Part shown: in pieces, positions 1 to 6,764 of the stretch
Numbering within the stretch: the stretch's first letter is position 1
Layout of the letters: each line of letters starts with the position of its first letter
DNA from: JANXLO01 sp038231295
GTDB taxonomy: Bacteria; Armatimonadota; Chthonomonadetes; Chthonomonadales; Chthonomonadaceae
NCBI GenBank assembly: GCA_038231295.1
Contig: JBBRLP010000119.1
Location: forward strand, 1-16,023
Length of the DNA stretch: 16,023 bases
Direction of reading: 5' to 3'
Notes under the pieces: generated by a model
The model's input: the letters and a program-made list of their open reading frames with translations, nothing else
Database searches by the model: none
What the model was told of the DNA's origin: nothing
Made by a program: the position numbers and the translations under genes

Positions 1-94
1 CTCTTGGGAGTTGGTAGACATGGGCGTTTCCTGGTGGCTGAATGGGTGAGATCAAACAGATTACCAGAAAGCGTGCAAGGACGCCAACTCCTCT

Positions 95-124
95 CAAATG
101 AAACGGAACGCACCCAATTGAAAC
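95..124 (+). repeat. degenerate CRISPR repeat at the left edge of the array
   Basis: The last nine bases, AATTGAAAC (116-124), match the repeat end exactly, while the first two thirds match only sporadically. They sit 37 bp before the first perfect repeat, exactly one spacer length (125-161). A chance 9-base match in that register is unlikely. This is therefore probably a decayed or truncated repeat with one further spacer. Bases 1-94 contain no obviously AT-rich leader. Confidence 0.6.
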
Positions 125-161
125 AATGGCATGAAGCGCGGTCGTATCGGTGCGGGTGCAG

Positions 162-519
162 CCTTTAATCGAACCAGTCTGGAATTGAAACTCATACTGC
201 TACGCCCGTCCTTGCCAGCAGATAGGCCGCCTTTAATCGAACCAGTCTGGAATTGAAACGGCAATGCGCCCGACGCTGCCAGGGCGTCCATCTGTGCGCC
301 TTTAATCGAACCAGTCTGGAATTGAAACGCTGGACGCTCGGACAGCCGCCCGCACCAGACACCACCTTTAATCGAACCAGTCTGGAATTGAAACTACTGC
401 TTCGGGGTTAGCAGCGTAACCCCGGCAAGAACGCCCTTTAATCGAACCAGTCTGGAATTGAAACCTGTGGTACGTTGCGTGTCGGGATGCTGCCCACGCG
501 CACTTTTAATCGAACCAGC
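162..519 (+). CRISPR. CRISPR array, five perfect 30-bp repeats plus a degenerate terminal repeat
   Basis: Five identical 30-bp repeats lie at 162-191, 230-259, 299-328, 365-394 and 435-464. They begin CCTTTAATCG and end AATTGAAAC. Spacers are 38, 39, 36, 40 and 38 bp and share no sequence with each other. A sixth, degraded copy starts at about 503: it keeps TTTAATCGAACCAG, then diverges, keeping only AATTG one base out of register. The ATTGAAAC ending matches the 8-nt crRNA 5' handle of many type I and type III systems, so the array is probably transcribed on the + strand. A degenerate leader-distal repeat on the right agrees with that. The subtype cannot be assigned because no cas gene is present. 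I saw no spacer match elsewhere in the window by eye. Confidence 0.97.
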
Positions 520-802
520 ATCAATTGGCCCTGACAGCTCGGACGCATGCAACAGGGCAGAAAGTCCTATCGCCGGGAGTTCACTCCGTCGCATTCACCC
601 CGTCCGTCGCACCTATCCATCCACATCAGGCCCTCTCGTTTCGTGGTAACGAGAGGGCGAGGGGTCTGCAATCAGGGTAATGCTTTCCTCCGACAGGTCA
701 TCGTTCAGACAGGGTCTTACTCCTGTCCATCCCATTCATCCTGTCCCAAAATCTACCCCTCCCGGCCTCCGAGAACAGAGAGCCGCCAGACAGGAACTCC
801 CG
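520..802. other. non-coding region between CRISPR array and three-HTH gene
   Basis: No convincing gene lies here. The stretch holds a perfect inverted repeat at 630-658, listed separately. It also holds a short low-complexity segment at 721-747 in which TCCTGTCC occurs twice (721-728 and 739-746) with an 18-base period around ATCCCATTCA. I recall segments of this 'CATCCTGTCCATCC' style as dispersed micro-repeats in various bacterial genomes; that is recollection, not a search result. Open frames crossing the region are shadows. Confidence 0.6.
630..658. repeat. perfect 11-bp inverted repeat (hairpin)
   Basis: Bases 630-640 (GCCCTCTCGTT) pair perfectly with 648-658 around a 7-base loop. Neither strand has a T-run after the stem, so it is not a canonical intrinsic terminator. 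It may limit read-through between the converging array and the three-HTH gene. The CCCTCTC/GAGAGGG arms and the following GAGGGG resemble the hairpin at 3617-3643, so it may be a copy of the same dispersed element. Confidence 0.6.
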
Positions 803-1642
803 TTACCAGATGCCCGGACTGCCCTGATAGTCGAACGTATGCCAGGGATCGTCCCAGCCGTTCACCTTCATCGTCCAGGCGACCGCCCGCGCCTCTCGCG
901 TTTGCTGCGCCTTTACATACCGTTGCCGCCCCGCCTGGTACCTGGGGTCCGCCAGCAGCGCCACGATGTCCGCTTTCCGGTGCAGATAACGCCAGACAGG
1001 ATGCCCACTCACGTCGAGACCCGTCTGCCGCACAAAGCCGATGCGCCCGGCCCGGCGTAATTTCCTGAGCGTAGAATCGCATATCTGCATCCAGTCCATG
1101 ACCTGCGCCGTAACCAGCCAGGCCTCCTCCGGTTCCAACCCGCTGCCCTGCGAGCGGTAGTTTCCACGCGACCGTCTCACCATCGCATTCCGCTTCACCC
1201 GCTCCGGCCAGTTCCGAAAACACTCTATCACACGCCGGGGGAACAGATAGCGACTGCCCGGCTGGCCCGGATGCTTCTGCGCCGCAAACAGCCTGTGCGC
1301 CTGCACATAGCTGACCAGCGTACTCGGACTGATGCCCAGCGACTCTGCCGCCTCCCGGCAGGTCAGCATCTCCGCATCCGGCTGCCCCAGACCTGCCTCC
1401 CGCAGACGTGCCACCCGTGCACACCGCGCCGCCCGCTTCTCCAGCCGCCGCACCCACTCTGGCTCCAGAGCCATCGCCCACACCTCCTCCTCACGATACC
1501 AGAACTTCCGCCGGGGCGTTCGCCCCTCGAAAAGCGTCAGCCCCCTCTGCCGCGCATACCGCGTGACTGTACCCGGACTCAGCTTCCAGATCGCCGCCAC
1601 TTCCGCGCACGTCAGCCAACCCTCTCCCTCCGGTAGTCGCAT
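803..1642 (-). CDS. protein with three tandem excisionase/MerR-like helix-turn-helix domains
   Basis: The 279-aa product is built from three similar DNA-binding modules, at about residues 10-57, 93-142 and 176-230. Each opens with a 'LTxxEVA / LTCREAAE / LVTAQVMD' helix, then a recognition segment (LSPGTVTRYARQRG, ISPSTLVSYVQAHR, ICDSTLRKLRRAGR). Each ends with a basic wing and an aromatic strand (RRKFWY, GSRYLF, HPVWRY) leading into a final helix. This is the layout of HTH_17/excisionase or MerR-type domains. No catalytic or ligand-binding domain is visible. I chose ATG at 1642 over GTG at 1648 because AGGAGG lies 8 nt before the ATG but only 2 nt before the GTG. The gene converges on the CRISPR array and is divergent from the oxygenase gene. 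Role inferred: sequence-specific DNA binding, perhaps a regulator or mobile-element accessory factor. No named family recognised. Confidence 0.8.
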   Translation of the reverse strand: MRLPEGEGWLTCAEVAAIWKLSPGTVTRYARQRGLTLFEGRTPRRKFWYREEEVWAMALEPEWVRRLEKRAARCARVARLREAGLGQPDAEMLTCREAAESLGISPSTLVSYVQAHRLFAAQKHPGQPGSRYLFPRRVIECFRNWPERVKRNAMVRRSRGNYRSQGSGLEPEEAWLVTAQVMDWMQICDSTLRKLRRAGRIGFVRQTGLDVSGHPVWRYLHRKADIVALLADPRYQAGRQRYVKAQQTREARAVAWTMKVNGWDDPWHTFDYQGSPGIW

Positions 1643-1821
1643 CGCCACATCCTCCTTCCAGCGTCCTCACCTGTAGTGCCGCCAGACCGAAGAACTATGC
1701 AGCGAAAATCGCTCCCTCTCCGCAAACCGCCGCGCCAGCGTCGGAAGGAGATTGACCACCCGCTGCAGAAACACTCCCCGACACCGAAGTCGGGCGCTCC
1801 GGCCCACAGGGAGCCAACGAG
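1643..1821. other. divergent intergenic region with 5'-leader hairpin
   Basis: These 179 bases separate the divergent three-HTH gene and the oxygenase gene and must hold both promoters. I see no convincing -35/-10 pair. A 6-bp hairpin, CCCGAC/GTCGGG (1777-1782 with 1789-1794, loop ACCGAA), lies 13 bases upstream of the oxygenase Shine-Dalgarno sequence and could be in its leader. Confidence 0.4.
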
Positions 1822-2775
1822 ATGAACACCACAGACGAAATTCCCGTCGAGACGATCTTGCCCTTTCTCGTCTCCAACGACGCTATTGCAAACCCCGCCC
1901 TCCTGCGCGAAAGAATGCAGCGCGACGGCTACCTCTTTTTCAAGGGCCTGATCTCCCTGTCCGACCTGCGCCGCACACGCGCCGACATCCTCGCCCTCTG
2001 CGCCGAAGCAGGCTGGCTCGTCCACGGCACCGACCCCGACGCAGGCATCGCTGCTCCCGGCCTTACCCACACCGAACCGCAGCCCGCCTACATGGCCGTC
2101 TACAACCGACTTCTGCGCGGCGAAGCCTTCAACGCCCTTTCCCACGACCCGGCCCTGCTGCGCGTCCTCGGCGCCCTCTTCGGCGAAACGCCGCTGCCCC
2201 ACGCCCGCAATATCGCCCGCATCATCTTCCCTCAGAACACCCTCCACACCACCCCGGCCCACCAGGACTACCTCCACATTCAAGGCACCGAAGAGACCTA
2301 CACCGCCTGGATACCCCTCGGCGACTGTCCCCGCGAACTCGGCAGCCTCCTCGTCCTGCCCGGCTCCCACCAGAGCGGCGTCTACTCCGTCCACAAAGCC
2401 TACGGCGCAGGAGGAGTCGGCATAGACACCGACGCTATTCCCGCGCCCTGGGCCGGAAGCGACTTCGAGGCGGGGGATGTCCTCCTCTTCCATAGCCTCA
2501 CCGTCCACAAGGCGCTGCCCAACCTCAGCCCCGACCGCCTCCGGCTCTCCGTGGACTTCCGCTACCAGCCGCTTTCCCATCCCATCGCGCCCTCCTCCCT
2601 CGAACCCCACTACCAGCAGCAGACCTGGGAAGAGATCTACGCCGACTGGACCAGCGACCGCTATCAATACTACTGGCGCGGTCTCCCCCTCCGCCACGCC
2701 GACAACGACCCCCGCGTCCTCGCCGTCCGCGAAGCCGCCCTGAACACCACACCCGACACAGGAGAAACCCCGTGA
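1822..2775 (+). CDS. phytanoyl-CoA dioxygenase (PhyH) family Fe(II)/2-oxoglutarate oxygenase
   Basis: The 317-aa product has the PhyH-type double-stranded beta-helix arrangement. An N-terminal 'RDGYLFFKGLIS' segment (34-45) is typical of the family. The iron-binding HxD is H147-Q-D149 in 'PAHQDYLHIQG'. 'LGSLLVLPGSHQSG' (173-186) follows, and the distal histidine is H229 in 'FHSLTVHKALPN'. An arginine about a dozen residues later (R241, in RLRLSVDFRY) is placed to bind 2-oxoglutarate. The family hydroxylates small organic substrates using O2 and 2-oxoglutarate; the substrate here is unknown. ATG at 1822 is preceded by AGGGAG with 8-nt spacing. The gene overlaps the next by 4 bases, so the two proteins probably act on the same compound. 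Confidence 0.92.
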   Translation: MNTTDEIPVETILPFLVSNDAIANPALLRERMQRDGYLFFKGLISLSDLRRTRADILALCAEAGWLVHGTDPDAGIAAPGLTHTEPQPAYMAVYNRLLRGEAFNALSHDPALLRVLGALFGETPLPHARNIARIIFPQNTLHTTPAHQDYLHIQGTEETYTAWIPLGDCPRELGSLLVLPGSHQSGVYSVHKAYGAGGVGIDTDAIPAPWAGSDFEAGDVLLFHSLTVHKALPNLSPDRLRLSVDFRYQPLSHPIAPSSLEPHYQQQTWEEIYADWTSDRYQYYWRGLPLRHADNDPRVLAVREAALNTTPDTGETP

Positions 2776-3587
2776 AGATAGGCATCAACCGCTGGACCAT
2801 CCCGCCCCACCACACCCTCGCCGAAAGCTTCCAGATGGCGAAACAGGCAGGATTCGACAGCATCGAGATCAACATCGCCGAAGACGGTGAACTCCGCACC
2901 GACAGCGCCGAGGCCGAAGTCCGCGCCATTGTCGCCACCGCCGAGCGCGTCGGCATAACTCTCTCCAGCCTCTCCACCGGCCTCGGCTGGCGCTACCCCA
3001 TCACCTCCCCCGATGAGAGCGTCCGCGCCAAAGGCATCGAGGTCATCCGCAAATCCCTCGAAGTCGCCACCTGGATGGGCGTAGATACCATTCTCGTCGT
3101 CCCCGGCATCGTCAACGCCGACATCCCCTACGATGCCGCCTACGCCCGCGCTCAGGAAGCCCTCCGCGCCGTCGCTGCCGACGCCGAGTCGTTCAAAGTC
3201 GCCGTCGGCGTCGAGAACGTCTGGAACAAGTTCCTTCTCTCCCCGCTCGAATTCGCCCGCTTCCTCGACGAGATCAATAGCCCCTTCATCGGAGCGTATT
3301 TCGATGTCGGCAACGTCCTGCTCTACGGCTTCCCCGACCAGTGGATACGCATCCTCGGCAGCCGCATCAAAAAAGTCCATGTCAAAGATTTCAAATCCAA
3401 CATCGGCAACATGAGCGCGTTCTGCAACCCCCTCCAAGGCGACGTACCCTGGGCGAAAGTCCGCGCCGCCCTCCAGGAAATCGGCTACGACGAATACGTC
3501 ACCGCCGAAGTCGAAGGCTACAAAGTCCACCCGGAAATCGGCCTCAAACACATCGCCGAATCCCTCCGCACCGCCTTCCCCTCCTGA
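2772..3587 (+). CDS. sugar phosphate isomerase/epimerase, xylose isomerase-like TIM barrel
   Basis: This 271-aa TIM-barrel protein belongs to the AP endonuclease 2/xylose isomerase-like superfamily, whose members isomerise or epimerise sugars, keto acids and cyclitols with a divalent metal. Likely metal ligands lie at barrel strand ends: E148 in 'VGVENVW', D178 in 'AYFDVGN', H203 in 'KKVHVKDF' and E246 in 'VTAEVEGY'. The length is normal and the pattern is closest to L-xylulose/L-ribulose-5-phosphate 3-epimerase-type proteins, but substrate cannot be read from sequence. The start is GTG at 2772, inside the stop of the preceding gene (GTGA overlap), with AGGAG 7 nt upstream. Translational coupling to the oxygenase suggests a shared pathway, perhaps catabolism of an unusual sugar or cyclitol. 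A strong hairpin follows at 3617, but its T-run serves the opposite strand. Confidence 0.92.
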   Translation: MKIGINRWTIPPHHTLAESFQMAKQAGFDSIEINIAEDGELRTDSAEAEVRAIVATAERVGITLSSLSTGLGWRYPITSPDESVRAKGIEVIRKSLEVATWMGVDTILVVPGIVNADIPYDAAYARAQEALRAVAADAESFKVAVGVENVWNKFLLSPLEFARFLDEINSPFIGAYFDVGNVLLYGFPDQWIRILGSRIKKVHVKDFKSNIGNMSAFCNPLQGDVPWAKVRAALQEIGYDEYVTAEVEGYKVHPEIGLKHIAESLRTAFPS

Positions 3588-3611
3588 CCTCTGCAACTTA
3601 CTTCAGCCAGT

Positions 3612-3643
3612 AAAAAGCCCCTCTCCCTGGGAGGGAGAGGGGC
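3612..3643 (-). terminator. intrinsic terminator of the pilin-lipoprotein unit
   Basis: A perfect 12-bp stem (3617-3628 paired with 3632-3643, GCCCCTCTCCCT / AGGGAGAGGGGC) with a GGG loop is followed on the minus strand by five T residues (AAAAA at 3612-3616 on +). It lies 23 bases past the stop of the minus-strand lipoprotein gene. On the plus strand no T-run follows, so it would be at best a weak terminator for the epimerase gene. Confidence 0.85.
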
Positions 3644-3666
3644 GAAGGGGAGAGAAACCAGAGCGG

Positions 3667-3861
3667 CTAGGGAGGAGGCGGAGGGGCGGCGAACTTCTGC
3701 GGCTTTTCCGTGGTCGTGGTAATGTTAGAATTGGTATTCGTCGCCGTTCCCGGCTTCGCGCTGTCCGTCTCCTCTTTGCTTCCACAGCCCCAGAGCAGCG
3801 AGGTGGACGCCAGAGTCGCCAGAGCGAAAATCGCGACGATATAGCGTTTATCTTTCTTCAC
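3667..3861 (-). CDS. small putative lipoprotein, 64 aa
   Basis: The product has a basic N-terminus (MKKDKR), a hydrophobic core and a lipobox-like 'SLLWGC' with Cys26, then a short hydrophilic Ser/Thr/Asn/Lys-rich tail ending in a run of prolines. The lipobox is slightly unusual because Trp occupies the -2 position. After processing only about 39 residues would remain, with no folded domain, so it is likely a short lipid-anchored peptide or spacer. The start is GTG at 3861 with GGAGGAG about 8 nt upstream. It follows the pseudopilin stop by 15 nt and precedes a strong terminator, so the two genes are co-transcribed. Function is unknown. Confidence 0.72.
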   Translation of the reverse strand: MKKDKRYIVAIFALATLASTSLLWGCGSKEETDSAKPGTATNTNSNITTTTEKPQKFAAPPPPP

Positions 3862-3876
3862 GCGGATTTCTCCTCC

Positions 3877-4782
3877 CTATCTATTGGTAACGAAGTCCCA
3901 GTCCGGGCGGAAATAGGCGCTGTGGCAGCCGTCAAACCAGCGACCATTCGGCAGACCCGCCGCCGTGTACTGACTGTACGGATCGTTGAACAGGTCCGTG
4001 CTGGCCCCTGCGGCCGCGCCGATCTTCTTCCACTTGGCATGGCCGTCCGTATAGGTGAAGACCATCCCGCCCGTATGCACGTAGGCCGTATCCACGAAGC
4101 CGAACCATCCGCTTCTGCCGCCATTCACATTCTGACAGGCGCCGGTATTCGGGTCGTAGGGCTGGTACGAACAGGCTCCCGGATTCGGGCAGCGCAGAAA
4201 CGGGTTCGGGGCCTGGAAGCCCTTGATGTATCCCTTGCCGAGGCCCTCATGCAGCAGAGGCAACTGCGCCGGAACCAGTATGCCTGCCTGCGGGTAAGAC
4301 ATCAGCAGACCATTGTAGGTCAGGGTGAGCGTACCCGGTTTGTTTGTGCCGCTTGCGCCTGCGACCGCTCCCAGATCGAGCAACGTCGTCGCGGACGGGC
4401 AGACACCCACCTGCTGATTCTTCACATAGGGCTGAATCGAGTTGCCCCAGTAGGCTCCGTACACATTCTGGGCTGCCGCGCTCGTCGAACGCCAGTCCGC
4501 CGGCGTGTCTCCCACGAATGGCCCCCAGGTCGTCGCGCCCCCCGAACCGTACCAGGCCCCGGCGTTCCAGCCATAGGCCAGCGGAAACATTTCGTCGTAA
4601 TCCTGTATATACATGAGCGTACTGGTTACGAGCTGTTTGCAGTTAGAGAGGCAGGATGTCTGACGGGCCTTCTCCCGTGCCTGCGCGAAAACGGGAAAGA
4701 GAATGGCGGCAAGAATAGCGATGATGGCGATGACGACGAGGAGTTCGATGAGAGTGAACCCTGCTCTGCGTGACGTTCGCAT
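3877..4782 (-). CDS. DUF1559-type prepilin (type II pseudopilin-like protein)
   Basis: The 301-aa product starts with a classic class III signal: RRAG|FTLIE, with cleavage predicted after G8 and the conserved Glu at mature position 5. A roughly 20-residue hydrophobic helix (LLVVIAIIAILAAILFPVFA) comes next. 'AREKARQTSC' and 'QDYDEMFP' are the conserved blocks of DUF1559 pilins. The C-terminal 'HTGGMVFTYTDGHAKW' matches the family's final motif. Such proteins are processed by prepilin peptidase and assembled into pilus or secretion pseudopilus structures at the envelope; many paralogues are usual in Armatimonadota and Planctomycetes. An upstream extension to 4854 is open, but ATG at 4782 has AGGAGG 8 nt upstream and puts the signal at the N-terminus. 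No assembly genes lie nearby, so the pilin probably uses machinery encoded elsewhere. Confidence 0.95.
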   Translation of the reverse strand: MRTSRRAGFTLIELLVVIAIIAILAAILFPVFAQAREKARQTSCLSNCKQLVTSTLMYIQDYDEMFPLAYGWNAGAWYGSGGATTWGPFVGDTPADWRSTSAAAQNVYGAYWGNSIQPYVKNQQVGVCPSATTLLDLGAVAGASGTNKPGTLTLTYNGLLMSYPQAGILVPAQLPLLHEGLGKGYIKGFQAPNPFLRCPNPGACSYQPYDPNTGACQNVNGGRSGWFGFVDTAYVHTGGMVFTYTDGHAKWKKIGAAAGASTDLFNDPYSQYTAAGLPNGRWFDGCHSAYFRPDWDFVTNR

Positions 4783-4895
4783 AAGAGAAACCTCCTGTTC
4801 CGCCCAAAGGGCGGGGATACGGGTGATAAATGGCACAAGGCGCCGCAGCCTCACGAACGAACTCCACTGTCCGTATCCGGTGGATGTGCTTCTTG

Positions 4896-4930
4896 ATTGT
4901 ATCTTAATTCGCGACCTCGCACTTATTCAA
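4896..4930 (-). promoter_or_regulatory. possible sigma-70-type promoter for the pilin gene
   Basis: On the minus strand TTGAAT (4925-4930) is followed after 18 bases by TAAGAT (4901-4906). Each hexamer matches 4 of 6 consensus positions. A second -10-like TACAAT sits at 4896-4901. The site is about 120 bases upstream of the pilin start, in a locally AT-rich stretch. This is pattern matching only. Confidence 0.3.
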
Positions 4931-4973
4931 AATTGCGATTTTCTTGCAATGCTTGCTAAACAGCACAGACACA

Positions 4974-4998
4974 AAAATTTGGGGCCGTTTCCGGCCCC
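4974..4998 (-). terminator. intrinsic terminator downstream of the AraC / membrane protein pair
   Basis: A 7-bp GC stem (4981-4987 with 4992-4998, GGGGCCG/CGGCCCC, loop TTTC) is followed on the minus strand by AAATTTTTG. It lies about 135 bases past the stop of the gene ending at 5135 and upstream of the pilin promoter region. That is the right position to separate the two minus-strand units. Confidence 0.7.
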
Positions 4999-5134
4999 AG
5001 GGAGGGTTTCATTACTCACGTTCTCTGATGGGAACGCACACCTTCAAAATTGGTACGGCACGTGAACACCGTCTATAAACAGTATAACCGCAAATGTCTC
5101 CGCACACTTCTCGAAAATTGCCATCTTTGCGGGG

Positions 5135-5632
5135 TTAGCGACTCAGGATCATCGCTCTTTTCACTTCGGGACCCATCTGTACCGTAGGGCCGATCCGCAT
5201 CTTGCCTTTCAGGGAGAGAACGCGGCGTTCGATCTCCTCCGGCGTCAGTGTATCGGGATAGGAGTAAGTCTGTGCGATGCCCCGGTAGAGTTCTGCCCGA
5301 CGCGCCAGACTCAGATGATTGATGCGCTCCATGATATGCGGCCAGTCCGGCTCCATACCTGCCTGACGGGCGATGCGGGCGCGGCGGCTCTCTTCCCGAT
5401 CCTCCTGCACCCGCGACAGTTCTGTGTAAAGTGTCTCCAGAGATGCCTCCTCCGGTAGGGCCAGCATCCCATTGATGCGCTGCAGGACAGCGTGATTCGT
5501 CTCCCGTTCCTGCTGCTGCCGATAGAGGCCGGCGGCGATGAAAAGGCCCATACAGATCATCAGCGTGGTGGTCAGAATCCAGGAACGGGATGACAGCACA
5601 GAGTTGGTTGGTGATTTCATGGAATCCATCAT
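5135..5632 (-). CDS. unrecognised single-pass membrane protein, 165 aa
   Basis: I do not recognise this family. Residues 18-36 (SWILTTTLMICMGLFIAAG) form one clear membrane helix near the N-terminus. After it come a short QQQERE-rich stalk, a Glu/Arg-rich probably helical segment (61-92) and a C-terminal region ending 'MGPEVKRAMILSR'. No catalytic motif or cysteine pair is evident. The open frame extends upstream to 5794, where it overlaps the regulator gene. ATG at 5632 is preferred because GGGAG lies 10 nt upstream and it places the membrane helix near the N-terminus. ATGs at 5629 and 5620 are alternatives. It begins 61 nt after the AraC gene on the same strand and is followed by a terminator, so the two are probably co-transcribed. 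Confidence 0.65.
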   Translation of the reverse strand: MMDSMKSPTNSVLSSRSWILTTTLMICMGLFIAAGLYRQQQERETNHAVLQRINGMLALPEEASLETLYTELSRVQEDREESRRARIARQAGMEPDWPHIMERINHLSLARRAELYRGIAQTYSYPDTLTPEEIERRVLSLKGKMRIGPTVQMGPEVKRAMILSR

Positions 5633-5693
5633 GACGTACAGGCTCCCTACAGGGTTAGATACTACACGCAGGCAACGACAGAAACCTGCGGCG

Positions 5694-6764
5694 TCAGTAC
5701 TCTCCGGTCGGTTTCTCGGTTTTCGGCGCGAGCGCCAGTCCGAAGGGCTGGCTGCCCCCTGAGTTGACGGGGGGCTTCGGCGGTGCAGTGTCAAATCCTG
5801 TGGCGGGGAGGAGGATGCCCCGCCGTGACTGCATTCGGAACTGTTCCGGCGAGAGGCCGGTACGGGCGCGGAACAGCCAACTGAACGAACCCAGACTCTC
5901 GAAACCGAGCGCGAAACAGATATTCGTCACCGAGGTATCGCTGAGGAGCAGCATCTGCCGGGCGCGTTCGATGCGGCGGCGCGTAAGATACTGATGCGGC
6001 GTCTCCTCGAACATCTGCTTGAACAGCCGCAGAAAATGGTGCGGTGAGAGACACGCCTGCCGGGCGATCTGCGGAATCGTCAAAGGCAGATGCAGGCTGG
6101 CCTCCATGAAGTCGCGGGCAAGATTGAGGCGGGAGTAGAGTTCCTCACGGGTGCTGGCGCGAACCGCGGGAATGCGCTCCATTTCCCGAAACACATTGCG
6201 ATGCGAATAGAGCAGACCTTCCAGCAGCAGACGAAACTGCTCTTCAAACCACCCATAGTCTTCCCGATAAGAGTCTCGACATCGCGCCAGCCGACGCAGC
6301 ACCGGGGTCACAAAGGCATCATGGCGATAGGTCTTCTCGAAGAAATGCACTTCGGATGTCGCTGTCTCTTCGGGAGTGTCCAGCAATCTGTCGGCAGGAG
6401 TGATGAGACTGCGAAGGGTCTCTTCGGCGATGCCCGGAACGAAATTGACGGTATAGCAGCGCACCAGGGTCTCGGAGTCGATTTCGCTGGCAAAGGCCGT
6501 CCCGTTGTTGAAGACCATATAGCCGGTATCGTCCACGGCATAGCGTTCTTTGCCGACATCGAAATAACGCAGACCGTTCTCGGTCCAGCGCACGGAGAGA
6601 ACGCTCGGTCCGGTTGGGCTGATCTGCTGCTGACGCTCCCAGGTCACCAGCATATTCCTCGGAAGGCTCAATTCGATCATGCCGCCCGGCGTCATGCACA
6701 CTTCCGCCGGAGAATCGAGATACACGTCCGGCGCACACTTTGGCACTCTTGGCGTCAACTTCAT
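5694..6764 (-). CDS. AraC-family transcriptional regulator
   Basis: This 356-aa protein has an N-terminal sensor region of about 200 residues that looks like a beta-rich cupin-type domain, and a C-terminal AraC/XylS DNA-binding domain at about 215-313. The first HTH is 'LTIPQIARQACLSPHHFLRL' (229-248). The second carries the family signature 'ICFALGFESLGSFSWLFR' (282-299) and 'TGLSPEQFR'. A proline-rich tail of about 40 residues after the HTH is unusual. ATG at 6764 is preferred over an upstream TTG at 6797 because AGGGGA sits just upstream. The inducer is unknown. The gene lies between the downstream membrane protein and the unrelated efflux operon. Its targets are not deducible, though the adjacent membrane protein is a candidate. 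Confidence 0.93.
   Translation of the reverse strand: MKLTPRVPKCAPDVYLDSPAEVCMTPGGMIELSLPRNMLVTWERQQQISPTGPSVLSVRWTENGLRYFDVGKERYAVDDTGYMVFNNGTAFASEIDSETLVRCYTVNFVPGIAEETLRSLITPADRLLDTPEETATSEVHFFEKTYRHDAFVTPVLRRLARCRDSYREDYGWFEEQFRLLLEGLLYSHRNVFREMERIPAVRASTREELYSRLNLARDFMEASLHLPLTIPQIARQACLSPHHFLRLFKQMFEETPHQYLTRRRIERARQMLLLSDTSVTNICFALGFESLGSFSWLFRARTGLSPEQFRMQSRRGILLPATGFDTAPPKPPVNSGGSQPFGLALAPKTEKPTGEY

Noticed and set aside
1..168. Open frame on the + strand from the window edge to a stop at 166-168
   Set aside because: It runs through the degenerate CRISPR repeat and a spacer, shows no resemblance to Cas1, Cas2 or other known proteins, and 56 codons are easily open by chance in GC-rich DNA.
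162..464. Self-targeting spacers
   Set aside because: I compared the spacers with the window by eye on both strands and saw no convincing match; a computed search is needed to exclude weaker ones.
94..649. Several 60-70 aa frames across the CRISPR array
   Set aside because: They translate the repeats and spacers themselves; the recurring 'FNSRLVRLK' peptide is the repeat read on the minus strand.
753..1481. 242-aa minus-strand frame overlapping the three-HTH gene
   Set aside because: Gly/Ala-rich frame-shifted shadow without motifs; the overlapping frame has three HTH modules and a good ribosome site.
1612..3596. Long minus-strand frames of 361 and 308 aa opposite the oxygenase and isomerase genes
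   Set aside because: They are low-complexity Gly/Val/Ala/Glu-rich shadows caused by strong third-position GC bias of the real genes, whose family motifs are clear.
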